Source of the DNA: a bacterium HR21
Lineage (GTDB): Bacteria; Bacteroidota; Ignavibacteria; Kapaibacteriales; HRBIN21
Length of the DNA: 64,000 nt
Reading direction: 5' to 3'
NCBI GenBank assembly: GCA_002898295.1
Contig: BEHX01000001.1
Location: forward strand, 1-64,000
Below the pieces are notes generated by a model. That model worked only from the letters and a program-made list of their open reading frames with translations. It did not search any database and was not told the DNA's origin. This document shows, in pieces, positions 9,495 through 18,591 of this stretch; the first letter of the stretch is position 1, and each line of letters begins with the position of its first letter. The translations under genes were made by a program, and so were the position numbers.

Positions 9495-10928
9495 ATGGAC
9501 ACCCGCACCATGGAGATGTTCTCGGAGTATCCCGCAGTCTCTGCATGGGAGGTGCTCGATACAGCTGCCAACGCGGCAGAGCGCCTGCAATGGGCACTGC
9601 GGAAGAAGCGGGGCTGTATCCTCCTACCGTGGACTCATCCTGCAGCACTGCCGGACTTTATGCCCCCGTTTGACTGGGAGCGTACCCCGTCGGGACGCTT
9701 CCCGCCGGGCAAGCAGCTCCTCTTCCGTCTCCTGCAGCGTGCGCCACGGTTTGATCCGCGGCATCCCATCCCGGGAGAAGAGGTGCGCTCTCTGGTGGTG
9801 TTCCGCTACGATGCCATCGGTGACTACTTAGTGACGACCCCGCTTCTGCGGTGGCTCCGTCAGGGGTTGCCACAGGCACGGCTGTGTGTGGTAACTTCAA
9901 CGCGCAATGATGGGCTCGTTGGGCAGGATCCTTGTGTGGATGAGCACGTTCCCCTTCACCCTATGCATGGGGTTCATCCCTCGTGGGTGCGAGCCATTGT
10001 GCGCCTGCGCGGTCCGCATCAGGTGGTCTACGCTTTAGTGTTCACGCACATGAGCAAGGCAGCCTTTCTGGCGCGCAGTATTGCGCCGGAGGCAGAGTAC
10101 ATTGCTCCGCGGCATTGGGAACGCGCCTACCTCTATGGATTGGTCTTCCACCGCCAGCCGGAGCATTGCCCCTGGCGGCAACACTGGGCGCAGACATTGC
10201 TGCAGATAGGGTGCAGGACGCTTGCACCCTGTGTTCCGGTGGAACCCTCGCCGCGGTTGCATGTTCCCGTCTCAGCAGAGGCATGTGAGCGGGTCTGGAG
10301 CGAACTCGAGCGGAGAGGGCTCGGTACTGTGCCGCCTCTTGGTCTGCCGGTGCCGGCTCGTGGCTCATCTCCACTGCGGTGGGAGCCGGTCGAAGGGATG
10401 CCATACGCTGTGGTCAATCTCTCTGCATACTCGAAGAATCGCCGCTGGGCAGTGCACCATGCGCTCGTGGTCTGTCGTGAGTTGCTCCGGCGCATTCCTG
10501 GAATAGCTCTCGTGGTGACGGCAGCACCGCAGCAGAGGCGGCAGGTCGAGACACTGGTGCAGGCTGTGAGGGATTCCCGCTGTCGAGCCTTCCAGGGGAG
10601 CCTCTCGGAGTTGATTGCTCTGGTTGCTGGGGCGGCGTGGGTTTTGTCGCCGGATACGTCCGTGGTACACCTTGCCTCAGCATTGGGCAAGCCCGTGGTT
10701 GCGCTTTACAGTGAGCTCATCAAGGTCGCCGAGTGGTATCCCTTTGGGGTGCCGTCGGTGTGCGTGCTGAGCCCGCTCTGGGGTGGGGTAACCTTTGTGC
10801 CGCCGGCGGCAATTGTCGAAGCGGTCGAACGCCTGGTGCAGGAAGTTATTCCTGCTGGGGCAGTGATTCCGCCGGTGCCGTTGCCCAGCGGAGGAGCGCT
10901 GTCAGGGAGTGCCACGGGGAAGTGCTGA
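9495..10928 (+). CDS. GT9-family (heptosyltransferase-like) glycosyltransferase
   Basis: Predicted cytoplasmic GT-B enzyme of the ADP-heptose:LPS heptosyltransferase family (WaaC/WaaF type), 477 residues from the ATG at 9495. A GT9 N-domain begins around residue 94 (LVVFRYDAIGDYLVTTPLLR, with the conserved GD...TTP pattern). The C-terminal domain carries the donor-site block SPDTSVVHLASALGKPVVAL. The first ~90 residues are an extra N-terminal region not typical of WaaF. The frame runs back to 9384 inside sprA, but 9495 is the first start clear of it. It lies 19 nt after sprA, so it is probably cotranscribed. With gmhB and the lpx genes it suggests a heptose-containing LPS core, although the sugar is not proven. 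Its last 83 nt overlap the 3' end of the convergent FAD/Fe-S gene. Confidence 0.82.
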   Translation: MDTRTMEMFSEYPAVSAWEVLDTAANAAERLQWALRKKRGCILLPWTHPAALPDFMPPFDWERTPSGRFPPGKQLLFRLLQRAPRFDPRHPIPGEEVRSLVVFRYDAIGDYLVTTPLLRWLRQGLPQARLCVVTSTRNDGLVGQDPCVDEHVPLHPMHGVHPSWVRAIVRLRGPHQVVYALVFTHMSKAAFLARSIAPEAEYIAPRHWERAYLYGLVFHRQPEHCPWRQHWAQTLLQIGCRTLAPCVPVEPSPRLHVPVSAEACERVWSELERRGLGTVPPLGLPVPARGSSPLRWEPVEGMPYAVVNLSAYSKNRRWAVHHALVVCRELLRRIPGIALVVTAAPQQRRQVETLVQAVRDSRCRAFQGSLSELIALVAGAAWVLSPDTSVVHLASALGKPVVALYSELIKVAEWYPFGVPSVCVLSPLWGGVTFVPPAAIVEAVERLVQEVIPAGAVIPPVPLPSGGALSGSATGKC

Positions 10929-13599
10929 GCATTTCCAGTGCACGGGCGCAGGGAGCGTTCGTTGTATACCCCGGTGCTGCTTCCCCCGGAGCGAGCAACC
11001 GCGATCCTGCCGAGCGGGACAGCTCAGGGCGGCGCAGCCAGAGGTCGCCGGCCGCACCGCAGCACTCGGGGCTGGGCAAGAGGGAGACCGTCTCAGCACA
11101 TGCCCGAGCAAGCTGCACGGCTGTGTCTGCCAGTCCCATGTGGTGGAGGGAACACGGGATGTGGAGGCGGAGAGCCGGTTGGCGTCGTCGAGGTTGCAGC
11201 GCCGCGGAGAGCCGGGCAGCGTACTCGAGTGCATCCAGGATAGGGAACGCCGCAGTCGCTGTGCTCTTGAGCCAGAGGGCACACGAGTTCCCCACCACGA
11301 TGAGTGCGTGCGGATGGCTCTGCGAGGCAGCTTCTAGAAGGCGCTGGCGTGCGTGCTCAGCTGCCTGGAGAAAGCCCTTTGAAGCGAAGACAAGTCCACA
11401 GCAGAGACGCTCCGCCGAGGGGAGGACTGCCAAGGGCTCTCCGAACTGCTGGGACAGTGCGAGTATATCCGCCGGTGCTGTGCTGCCGAGCCATCGTTCC
11501 CCACATCCAGGGAAGAGCACCGCGATGCCCGGCAGCGGGGGAACAGAAGGGAGGCGGAGAGGAGCGCTCCGGAGGCTCGAGTGCCAGAGAGGAAACGCCC
11601 TGCCGGAGACTCGGTGGAGCGCGGCGGTGAGACGCTCGAGCCGGGACGCACCGAGCACGCGTGCCATCCCACGCCCGACCGCCAGAGTTGCTCGCACGGC
11701 AGCATCCACCCAGCCGTAGTGTCGGGCTGCGAACACCGTGAGACGGTTGGTCGCAGAGTGATGCCGTCGTTGACGCAGCTCCCGCACGAGCTTCCCCGTA
11801 TCGATGCCAACCGGGCATCGCAGCTGGCAGAGTCCATCGGCAGCACACGTGTCTATCACGGCATAGCGCCACCTCGTGTCCTGCAGAGCCGGAGCATAGC
11901 GCAGCAGGGCAATCCGCTGTCGGGGCGTCAGGGTCAGCGTGCGGCTGGGACAGACCGGTTCACAGAACCCGCACTCCATACAACGGTCAGCATCCGAGCC
12001 GAGCAGAGGCGTGCGTTTCAGATTCCGCACGTGCACACGCTCGTGCCGGCTGAGGATGACATCCGGGTTGAGAATTCCCTCAGGGTCAATGAGGCGCTTG
12101 AGCTCCCACATGAGCTCGTAGGCGTCGTCGCCCCACTCGGCACGGACAAACGGTGCCATATTACGTCCGGTGCCGTGCTCGGCTTTGAGCGAGCCGCCGT
12201 GTTCGAGCACTAGCGCCACGACCTCGTCGAGCAAGGCGGCGTAGCGTGCAGTGTCCTGTTCGCTCCGCAGGGGTTGGGGGAGCACGAAGTGGAGATTCCC
12301 ATCTTTGGCGTGCCCGAAGATGACTGCGTTGGGATAGCCATGCCGTGTCAACGCCTGCCGGAGGCGGCGAACGGTGTCGGGGAGAGCCTCCAGCGGGACG
12401 GCGATGTCTTCGCTGATGGGCGTTGTCCCAAGCGGGCGCCGGGCAGCAACCAGCGGATAGAGGCTACGGCGAGCAGCCCACAGATGTGCCTGCTGCTCTT
12501 CCTCGGCGGTCAGCAGTGGAGGTGCAAGCAGAGGGAAATGGTCAAGCAGCGCCTGGGTCTGCTTCCTGCATGCCTGGTGTTCGCTCTCGGTCCAGCGTCG
12601 GTATTCGATCAGCAAAGCGGTAGCAGCGTCCGGCAGAGCGTGGAACTCCGCCGCAATCCCGGGACGACCTGCCAGAGAGCGTAGCGACGCGCTATCGAGC
12701 AGCTCGACTGCATCGGCTCCGAGATCTCGCACCAGAGCAACTGCCTGGCAGGCCTGCTCCGGGGACGGAAAGAGCGCAAACGCAGTGAGGCGCAGCGGCG
12801 GATCGGGAACAGTCCGGAGCACAATGTCGGCCAAGAAGCCCAGCGTTCCTTCAGAGCCAACCATGAGGTGTGCCAGAATCTGCGCCGGGGAGTCGAAGTC
12901 CACAAAAGCGTTGAGGCTGTAGCCGACGGTGTTTTTCAGTTGGTACTTCCGCTGGATGCGTTCGCACAGCGAGGCGGAATGGAGGATGCGACGCCGGATC
13001 CGGAGAAGCCCTTCGGAGAGCTCCGGCGCGTGCTCAGCCAGAAAGGCATCGGCATCGGGACGAGCTGTGTCGAGGACCAATCCGCTGGGCAGCACGAGGA
13101 GGAGCGATTCGAGCGTGCGGTACGCTGTGTCCCGTGTGCCACAGCACATCCCGCTGGCATTGTTCGCAACGATGCCGCCGAGGGTGCAGACGTCCACCGA
13201 CGCGGGATCCGGTCCCAAGCGTCGCCAGTACGGGCGCAACGCTTGGTTGAGCAGCCCGGCACGGACTCCCGGCTGTGCCCGAATGGCGGCACCATTCCGC
13301 AGGATTTCCCAGCGCTGCCAATAACGCCGTACTTCCACGAGCACCCCGTCGGTGACGGCTTGCCCGGAGAGGCTGGTCCCGGCAGCACGAAATGTCAGCG
13401 GAATGCGGTAATTCCGGCTCCAGGCAAAGAGCTGCCGGATATCTTCCAGTGTCCGGGGGAAGACGACCGCTTTCGGCACGTACCAGTAAAGACCGGCATC
13501 GGGGGCGAACGCGATCCGGGTGAAAGCATCCGTTGCAACCTGCTCCTCCGGCACTACCTGCCGGAGCGCGGCTTCTGCGTCCGCAGGCAGCGCTTCCAT
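10846..13599 (-). CDS. FAD-linked oxidase with 4Fe-4S and CCG domains (D-lactate/glycolate dehydrogenase-like)
   Basis: 917-residue fusion of a GlcD/Dld-type flavoprotein with a GlpC/LutA-type iron-sulfur protein. Residues ~40-180 are the FAD-binding (PCMH) domain (AAGTSLSGQA, GGIVANNASGM). Residues ~240-515 are the FAD-oxidase C-terminal domain, with GHAKDGNLHF at 429-438 and EHGTGR at 474-479. Two ferredoxin-like clusters follow (C540, C543, C546, C550; then C585, C591, C595). Two CCG motifs (LCCG, ECCG) lie in the last third. Family members oxidise 2-hydroxyacids and pass electrons towards quinones or other carriers. The substrate cannot be read from sequence. The ATG at 13599 is 2 nt after the CADD-like gene, so the two are certainly cotranscribed. 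The 3' end overlaps the convergent GT9 gene by 83 nt. Confidence 0.88.
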   Translation of the reverse strand: MEALPADAEAALRQVVPEEQVATDAFTRIAFAPDAGLYWYVPKAVVFPRTLEDIRQLFAWSRNYRIPLTFRAAGTSLSGQAVTDGVLVEVRRYWQRWEILRNGAAIRAQPGVRAGLLNQALRPYWRRLGPDPASVDVCTLGGIVANNASGMCCGTRDTAYRTLESLLLVLPSGLVLDTARPDADAFLAEHAPELSEGLLRIRRRILHSASLCERIQRKYQLKNTVGYSLNAFVDFDSPAQILAHLMVGSEGTLGFLADIVLRTVPDPPLRLTAFALFPSPEQACQAVALVRDLGADAVELLDSASLRSLAGRPGIAAEFHALPDAATALLIEYRRWTESEHQACRKQTQALLDHFPLLAPPLLTAEEEQQAHLWAARRSLYPLVAARRPLGTTPISEDIAVPLEALPDTVRRLRQALTRHGYPNAVIFGHAKDGNLHFVLPQPLRSEQDTARYAALLDEVVALVLEHGGSLKAEHGTGRNMAPFVRAEWGDDAYELMWELKRLIDPEGILNPDVILSRHERVHVRNLKRTPLLGSDADRCMECGFCEPVCPSRTLTLTPRQRIALLRYAPALQDTRWRYAVIDTCAADGLCQLRCPVGIDTGKLVRELRQRRHHSATNRLTVFAARHYGWVDAAVRATLAVGRGMARVLGASRLERLTAALHRVSGRAFPLWHSSLRSAPLRLPSVPPLPGIAVLFPGCGERWLGSTAPADILALSQQFGEPLAVLPSAERLCCGLVFASKGFLQAAEHARQRLLEAASQSHPHALIVVGNSCALWLKSTATAAFPILDALEYAARLSAALQPRRRQPALRLHIPCSLHHMGLADTAVQLARACAETVSLLPSPECCGAAGDLWLRRPELSRSAGSRLLAPGEAAPGYTTNAPCARALEMLSTSPWHSLTALLRWATAPAESLPQQE

Positions 13600-13601
13600 C
13601 C

Positions 13602-14294
13602 TTATCCCACAGGGTTCGGGCGCATGCAGTATGTCTGGTAGACACCGTCCAGTAGGAGATTCAGTGCATCGGCAGCTTCCGCAGCGGCTTCCAGAGCGCG
13701 CTCCCGATCATGGGCAGTTGTACACACCTGTGCCAGAGCTTCTCGCAGGACGGCTCGGTGGATTTCATCAGCACGGATGTGGACCGTGAAGAAGGACAAT
13801 CCCCGCTCGTCCGTGATGCCGTAGTAGCGCGTGAGTCCCTCGATTTTCACCGCTGCTACCTCTGGCACCTGTGATTCGTAGGCGTACAGTGATGCCAGTC
13901 CTTCTGCCGGATTGGGGCGGGCGGAAAGCTCCCGTAGGAGTTCGACCGCTGCACGAGTCTGTGGTAAATGGTGATGGCGAAAGATCTCCTGGCGGCTCAC
14001 CCCGAGCGCCTCGGCAAAGCGGAGCCACAGCTCGGGATGGTTATCCGGACCGTGTTCCTCCTCGAAGAGGTTTTCCAGCAGCATCTGCCGGATTGCCAGG
14101 TCGTGGCAGCGGGAATGGGTGGCACTGACGTAGGTTGGGAAAAAGTGCACGTGCAGGTAGTACTCCTTGGCGTATTCCCGGAGGATGGGGAGGGTTAGCG
14201 CCCCCTCGTTCCAGAGCTGGTAGAAGGGATGCTGGAGCATGTGCCGTTCCCCGATGACCGCGTCGAGCGCGCGGAGGAAGTCCTGGACTGTCAT
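13602..14294 (-). CDS. CADD-like heme-oxygenase-fold protein, putative self-sacrificing p-aminobenzoate synthase
   Basis: 230 residues of the TenA/PqqC/heme-oxygenase-like fold, closest in motif content to chlamydial CADD. CADD is reported to make the p-aminobenzoate unit of folate from one of its own tyrosines, using a dimetal centre and oxygen. Every key CADD residue I recall is present here at a constant offset of -2: Y25 (Y27), E79 (E81), H86 (H88), E140 (E142), K150 (K152), H172 (H174), D176 (D178) and H179 (H181). The HxxxDxxH signature reads HIRADEIH. The frame is open to 14486, but MTVQDF at 14294 is the natural start. It is the first gene of a two-gene unit with the FAD/Fe-S protein, a possible electron source. 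A PqqC-like or other oxygenase role remains possible. Confidence 0.8.
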   Translation of the reverse strand: MTVQDFLRALDAVIGERHMLQHPFYQLWNEGALTLPILREYAKEYYLHVHFFPTYVSATHSRCHDLAIRQMLLENLFEEEHGPDNHPELWLRFAEALGVSRQEIFRHHHLPQTRAAVELLRELSARPNPAEGLASLYAYESQVPEVAAVKIEGLTRYYGITDERGLSFFTVHIRADEIHRAVLREALAQVCTTAHDRERALEAAAEAADALNLLLDGVYQTYCMRPNPVG

Positions 14295-14359
14295 GGTCGC
14301 TCCCGCAAAGGTGGACTCCGTTGGTCGGTTTTTTCGGAAGACGAAAATACGGCGTTGGC

Positions 14360-14367
14360 TAAATTTG
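14360..14367 (+). promoter_or_regulatory. -7 promoter element before clpS
   Basis: TAAATTTG is an exact TAnnTTTG match, 37 nt before the clpS ATG, in the divergent region between the CADD-like gene and clpS. On the other strand TATTTTCG (14342-14349) is a one-mismatch candidate for the CADD-like gene. Confidence 0.5.
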
Positions 14368-14404
14368 TGTCTGCCGCAGGAGTGGTTCCCAGAGAAGAGC
14401 GGAG

Positions 14405-14701
14405 ATGACAGGTGGAGCTTTGACTCGACCGGCAGAGGAGGTTGAGGTCCTGGAGCAGCATGTGACGGGGACCGACTTGCCGGCAAAGGTCATTCTCTAC
14501 AACGACGACTGGCACACCTTTGAGGAAGTCATCGTGCAGCTGATGAAGGCAACTGGCTGCAGCCGGGAGCGTGCGGAGGCTCTCACCTGGGAGGTGCACA
14601 CCCGCGGCAAAGCGGCGGTCTACGAAGGGACTCTTGCCGAATGTCTGCGTGTCAGCAGTGTGCTGGAGGAAATTGCGCTGCATACGCAGATTGAGTGTTA
14701 G
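14405..14701 (+). CDS. clpS: ATP-dependent Clp protease adaptor ClpS
   Basis: 98-residue adaptor that delivers N-degron substrates to ClpAP/ClpCP. The ClpS core spans residues ~25-95, with the ligand-pocket segment [13 protein letters not shown] (NDD plus the following Thr-Phe) and the later [14 protein letters not shown] block that carries the binding-site His. The N-terminal ~24 residues are an acidic flexible extension, as expected. The ATG at 14405 follows a purine-rich GGAG. It stands alone between a divergent and a convergent gene; no clp ATPase is nearby. Its stop is 45 nt from the penicillin-binding protein stop, the only convergent pair here with a real gap. Confidence 0.93.
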   Translation: MTGGALTRPAEEVEVLEQHVTGTDLPAKVILYNDDWHTFEEVIVQLMKATGCSRERAEALTWEVHTRGKAAVYEGTLAECLRVSSVLEEIALHTQIEC

Positions 14702-14746
14702 TCCACCCGGGAGGCAGCCTGGGTTCGTGCCCACGGGCGGTTTCCT

Positions 14747-16861
14747 TCAGGGCAGGTTTTCCTGCGGGGGGTTCTGCAGCAACTCGGGGGTAAGTGTATC
14801 GGCAGGGAGCATGGCAGGGAAAGGACGCGGGCGATAGGGCAGGGTGGAGTCGCTGTAGACTTTCGCCATGAGCCGTCCCCAGATAGGGGCAGCCGCGCGT
14901 CCGCCCTGCCCGTACCAGCCGGTGAACGTGATGCGGCGGTCATCGAAGCCAACCCAGACGCCGGCAACAAGGTCGGGGGTAAATCCCACAAACCAGGCAT
15001 CGGCAAAGTCATTCGTGGTGCCGGTCTTGCCCGCTGCCGGTCCGCTGTACCAACGACGGACGGCGCTTCCGGTGCCGCCATTGACCACTGTGGTGAGCAT
15101 CGCTGTCAGCGTTTGGGCGACAGTTGCCGGGAGCGCGTCGCTGACCGGGCGCGTGGGTGGATGTTCGAAGAGCACATTGCCGTGCCGGTCTTCGACTCGC
15201 AGGACAAAGCGCGGCTCGACCCGAATACCTTGTCGGGCAAGGGTTGCGTATGCATTGGTCAGCTCCAGGGGCGTGACTTCTGAGGCGCCGAGTGCCAGCG
15301 CGGGGACCGGGCGCAGCGGCGATTCAATTCCCATCCGGCGCGCCAGTTCTGCAACCTGACTCGGAGTCGTGTAGTGCGTGATGAGCCGTGCTGCAACGGT
15401 GTTGATGGAATACTTCAGCGCGGTGGTCAGGGTCACCAGAGGACCGTACTGTTCTCCGGAACCCCGTGGCTCCCAGAGGCTCCCATCGGGCAGGACGTAG
15501 CGGAATGGTCCGCTGGGGAGCATGGAATCGGGCGAGAGCCCTCGGAGCAGGGCAGCCGCGTAGACGAAGGGTTTGAAGGCGGAACCAGGCTGACGCCGAA
15601 TCTGCGTGACGTGGTTCAGAAAGGAGCGCACGCGAAAGGGTGCTCCGGGCGGTTCCGGAGCTGCTCCCACCAGTGCCAGGATATCCCCGGTTGCCAGGTC
15701 GAGGACGACCAGCCCGGTTTGGATGCGCGTGGCGGCGTAGCGGACCGAATCCACAAAGCGGCGGTTCTGGCGCAGTCTGCGGGCAATTGCCTGCCGCTCT
15801 TCCGGAGGCGCAGAGAGGTACTCCGGTGCTGCGGCGATGGCATTGCGGAGCACGGCGTTGAGCAACTCGGGCGACCATGTCCACGAGCGCTCAAAGAGGC
15901 GTTGGTATTCTGCCAGGTGTTCCTGCACAGCAGCGGCGGCGTAGCGCTGGATCCGGGCATTGAGGGTTGTGTAGATGGTCAGTCCGTCGCGGTAGAGATC
16001 GTAGCCCTGGAGGCGTACATCTTGCTCCACTGCCTGGCGGACCATCTCGAGGAAGTGCGGAGCCAGCCCGAGCCGAGGGATATCCGAAGGATCTGCCAGG
16101 CGGAGGGGTTCAGCCATCGCAGCGCGGGCTTGTGCTTCTGTCAGGAAGCCGTTTTCCCACATCAGGCGCAGCACCAAGTTCCGGCGCTGGAGAGCACGCT
16201 CGGGATACTGCCGTGCATCGTAGAGTTCGGGTGCTTTCAGTAACGCGACCAAGTAGGCGCACTCTGCCAGGCTCAGCTCCGAGGGGGATTTGTCGAAGTA
16301 GACCTGGGCGGCAACGGCCAGTCCGTAAGCGCCTCGACCGAAGTAGACCGTGTTCGTGTACATCTGGAGGATTTCGTTCTTGCTGTAGGTCCGCTCAATC
16401 TGGATGGCGGTCAGAGCCTCGCGGAGTTTGCGCCAGAGCGTCACCTCGCGTCCGAAATAGAGGTTGCGCGCCAACTGCTGGGTGATCGTAGAGGCGCCCT
16501 CGCGGGTGAGATCACCGGCGAGGATGTTCTTGATGAGCGCCTTCAGGATGCGTGCCGGATGGATGCCCCAGTGCCGGTAGAAGGCACGATCCTCGGTGGC
16601 GATGAGCGCCTGGAGAAACGGCGTGGGGATGCTGTCAAATGGCAGGTACGAGCGGCGCTTGATGAAAAACTGCCCGATGACTTCTCCGTCAGCGCTCAGC
16701 ACCCGGCTGGCGAGCTCCTGCGGAGGATTCTCCAGCTGCTCCAGAGAGGGCAGCCCACGGACTACTCGAACCAGCACGTAGGCGCATCCTCCCAGCCAGA
16801 GGAGGCTCCCGAGCAGGAGCAGACGCAGGACCCACCTGCGAGAAAGCAGGCGCATGCTCAT
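14747..16861 (-). CDS. Class A penicillin-binding protein (PBP1A type)
   Basis: Bifunctional peptidoglycan synthase anchored in the inner membrane, 704 residues from the ATG at 16861. One membrane helix lies at ~11-35. The glycosyltransferase (GT51) domain covers ~60-230, with catalytic E90 (ATEDRAFYRHWGIHP) and EGASTITQQLARN at ~121-133. The transpeptidase domain covers ~380-680 with S427xxK430, S485-I-N487 and K612-T-G. All catalytic motifs are intact. An upstream in-frame ATG at 16912 would lie deep inside the OmpA-lipoprotein gene. The chosen ATG overlaps that gene's TGA (ATGA), indicating translational coupling between a wall synthase and a wall-binding lipoprotein. Confidence 0.93.
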   Translation of the reverse strand: MSMRLLSRRWVLRLLLLGSLLWLGGCAYVLVRVVRGLPSLEQLENPPQELASRVLSADGEVIGQFFIKRRSYLPFDSIPTPFLQALIATEDRAFYRHWGIHPARILKALIKNILAGDLTREGASTITQQLARNLYFGREVTLWRKLREALTAIQIERTYSKNEILQMYTNTVYFGRGAYGLAVAAQVYFDKSPSELSLAECAYLVALLKAPELYDARQYPERALQRRNLVLRLMWENGFLTEAQARAAMAEPLRLADPSDIPRLGLAPHFLEMVRQAVEQDVRLQGYDLYRDGLTIYTTLNARIQRYAAAAVQEHLAEYQRLFERSWTWSPELLNAVLRNAIAAAPEYLSAPPEERQAIARRLRQNRRFVDSVRYAATRIQTGLVVLDLATGDILALVGAAPEPPGAPFRVRSFLNHVTQIRRQPGSAFKPFVYAAALLRGLSPDSMLPSGPFRYVLPDGSLWEPRGSGEQYGPLVTLTTALKYSINTVAARLITHYTTPSQVAELARRMGIESPLRPVPALALGASEVTPLELTNAYATLARQGIRVEPRFVLRVEDRHGNVLFEHPPTRPVSDALPATVAQTLTAMLTTVVNGGTGSAVRRWYSGPAAGKTGTTNDFADAWFVGFTPDLVAGVWVGFDDRRITFTGWYGQGGRAAAPIWGRLMAKVYSDSTLPYRPRPFPAMLPADTLTPELLQNPPQENLP

Positions 16862-18591
16862 GGCGTCCGGAGGACTTTGGTCAGCTCCACTCGCCGGCAG
16901 CGTTTCCGCCACCGTTCAAGTGGTTCCCCGGGAAGGCGCGGCAGGAGCTGCGACTGTCCAGCCGATTCGCCGTGCAGGAGCTCTGGCGGGACTCCACGGC
17001 GGACCAGCTCGGCAATGACGAACTCAACCCGCTTCTGCCCCAGCCACCGGTTGTACTCCGGCGAGCCAATGTCATCGGTGTGTCCGACCAGGAGCACAGA
17101 CTGCAGCTGAGTGCTATACCGCCGCAGGTTCTCTGCCAGGAGGTCCAAAGCCTGCTGCCATGTCAGCGCAGTTTCCTGCCCATTGGTGTCCAGCACGAAG
17201 GGGTAGGGGGCATCGTAGCGATCGAAAGGGAAGTTGAGGCGCAGGAAGAGCCGTGCAGGGATGTCTATCGGGGCAATGAGGGTATCGGACTCACCGGTGC
17301 GGATGCGTTCGACGTGGAAGAAGACCTCTCCGGCCTGGGCAATCAGCTCCAGCTCCGTTTGGGCAGGGACAGAGAGGCGGTAGCGTCCTGCTGTGTCTGT
17401 CCGCGCTGTGGCAACAGGGGCAGGCTGACCAGGGATGTGGGCGCGGACTTCTGCCTCCGGCAGTGGGCGTTGTGTCTCATACTGCCGGACCTGTCCTCGG
17501 AGTTCAATGCGGCGCAGAGGTGCCGGTGTCAATGGGGTAGCCAGCGGCTCCCGGCGGCGCATGACGAAGAGATCAAAGCTGCCGCGCAGATTCGAACTCC
17601 ACACCAGGAGGGAGTCCGGGTCTCCAGGGGCTGCCGGGGAGATCTCATCGGCTGGGGTGTTCGGAGGCGAGCCCAATGACTGCGCTGGCTCAAACCACGG
17701 GCGGGGAAGCCCTGTATCCGGGGCAAGTGGAGGTAGCCCACGGCGCACCCAATCCCAGAAGAAGGGGGAGATAGCGGCAGCGAAGACATCGTAGCCCCCA
17801 CGGCTGGTATGCCCGTTGGAAGCAAAGAGGAGCCAGCGCCCATCGCGGCTGACCGAGGGCGTGAGCTCGTTGCAGGCGGTGTTGATCGAAGGACCGCAGT
17901 TGTAAGGACCTGCCCAGCTCCCATCGGGACGCTGGACTGCGAAGTAGAGATCCGTTCCGCCGTAACCGTCGGGGTAGTCGGCAGCGAAGAACAGCACGGA
18001 ACCATCGGGAGAGAGAGCCGGCTGCGATTCCCATGCCTCGGGGTGGGACCAGGGCAGCGGGGAATCGACCTGCACGTGCCCGTCGTGCAGCCGTCCACGG
18101 AAAAGGTGAATGTGTGCGGGATGCGCCCCTGCAGTCCGTCCTGCCACCACGAGACGCTCAGGCGTCCCGGTCGGCATGCCGAGCTGCTCCAGCTCGCTGT
18201 TCCAGAAACCCTGCCAAGTTGCCCGATCCCATTCTTCCAAGCGGACCGAACCCACGCGCTGGTGCCCACTGTCCGCCACGGTAGCCCAGGCGATGCGCTC
18301 CGAGACAAGTGCCAGCGCCAGCTCCTGACGCTCTGGGCTGGCAAGCCCTGCCACCGGCGCCACCTCCCAGTAGGGGCGATCACTCCTGGCAACGGTGTCG
18401 CGGACACTACCTTGCCACGGCAGGGGACGACACTGAGGGGATTCCGGCGGAGGGCAGGAAAGGTCGATGCTGGGCAGCGTGCTCCGACAGCCGAGCAGGA
18501 ACACCGCTGCCAGGAGCCCCCAACCGACGAGGCTACGCTGGTGCAGCCGACCCACACTGTGCGATTTACTCGAGTACCTGGAGCTGTGCAT
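16858..18591 (-). CDS. OmpA-family lipoprotein with PD40/TolB-like repeats
   Basis: 577-residue predicted lipoprotein that should link the outer membrane to peptidoglycan. The lipobox LLGC puts the lipidated Cys at residue 35. Residues ~150-330 contain PD40 WD40-like beta-propeller segments (LSPDGSVLFFAADYPDGYGGTDLYF, SRDGRWLLFASN). A carboxypeptidase-regulatory-like segment follows (~395-440, LPEAEVRAHIPG...TDTAGRYRL). The C-terminal OmpA domain (~470-570) has the peptidoglycan-binding pattern LVGHTDDIGS...N.WLGQKRVEFV. The same domain order occurs in T9SS-associated PorE-type lipoproteins, but the match is not decisive. The open frame extends to 18915 inside pcrA; the signal peptide decides for 18591, giving a 26-nt overlap with pcrA. 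Confidence 0.8.
   Translation of the reverse strand: MHSSRYSSKSHSVGRLHQRSLVGWGLLAAVFLLGCRSTLPSIDLSCPPPESPQCRPLPWQGSVRDTVARSDRPYWEVAPVAGLASPERQELALALVSERIAWATVADSGHQRVGSVRLEEWDRATWQGFWNSELEQLGMPTGTPERLVVAGRTAGAHPAHIHLFRGRLHDGHVQVDSPLPWSHPEAWESQPALSPDGSVLFFAADYPDGYGGTDLYFAVQRPDGSWAGPYNCGPSINTACNELTPSVSRDGRWLLFASNGHTSRGGYDVFAAAISPFFWDWVRRGLPPLAPDTGLPRPWFEPAQSLGSPPNTPADEISPAAPGDPDSLLVWSSNLRGSFDLFVMRRREPLATPLTPAPLRRIELRGQVRQYETQRPLPEAEVRAHIPGQPAPVATARTDTAGRYRLSVPAQTELELIAQAGEVFFHVERIRTGESDTLIAPIDIPARLFLRLNFPFDRYDAPYPFVLDTNGQETALTWQQALDLLAENLRRYSTQLQSVLLVGHTDDIGSPEYNRWLGQKRVEFVIAELVRRGVPPELLHGESAGQSQLLPRLPGEPLERWRKRCRRVELTKVLRTP

Noticed and set aside
14702-14746. Possible bidirectional terminator between clpS and the PBP gene
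   Set aside because: Only short GC pairings without a T-run on either strand.
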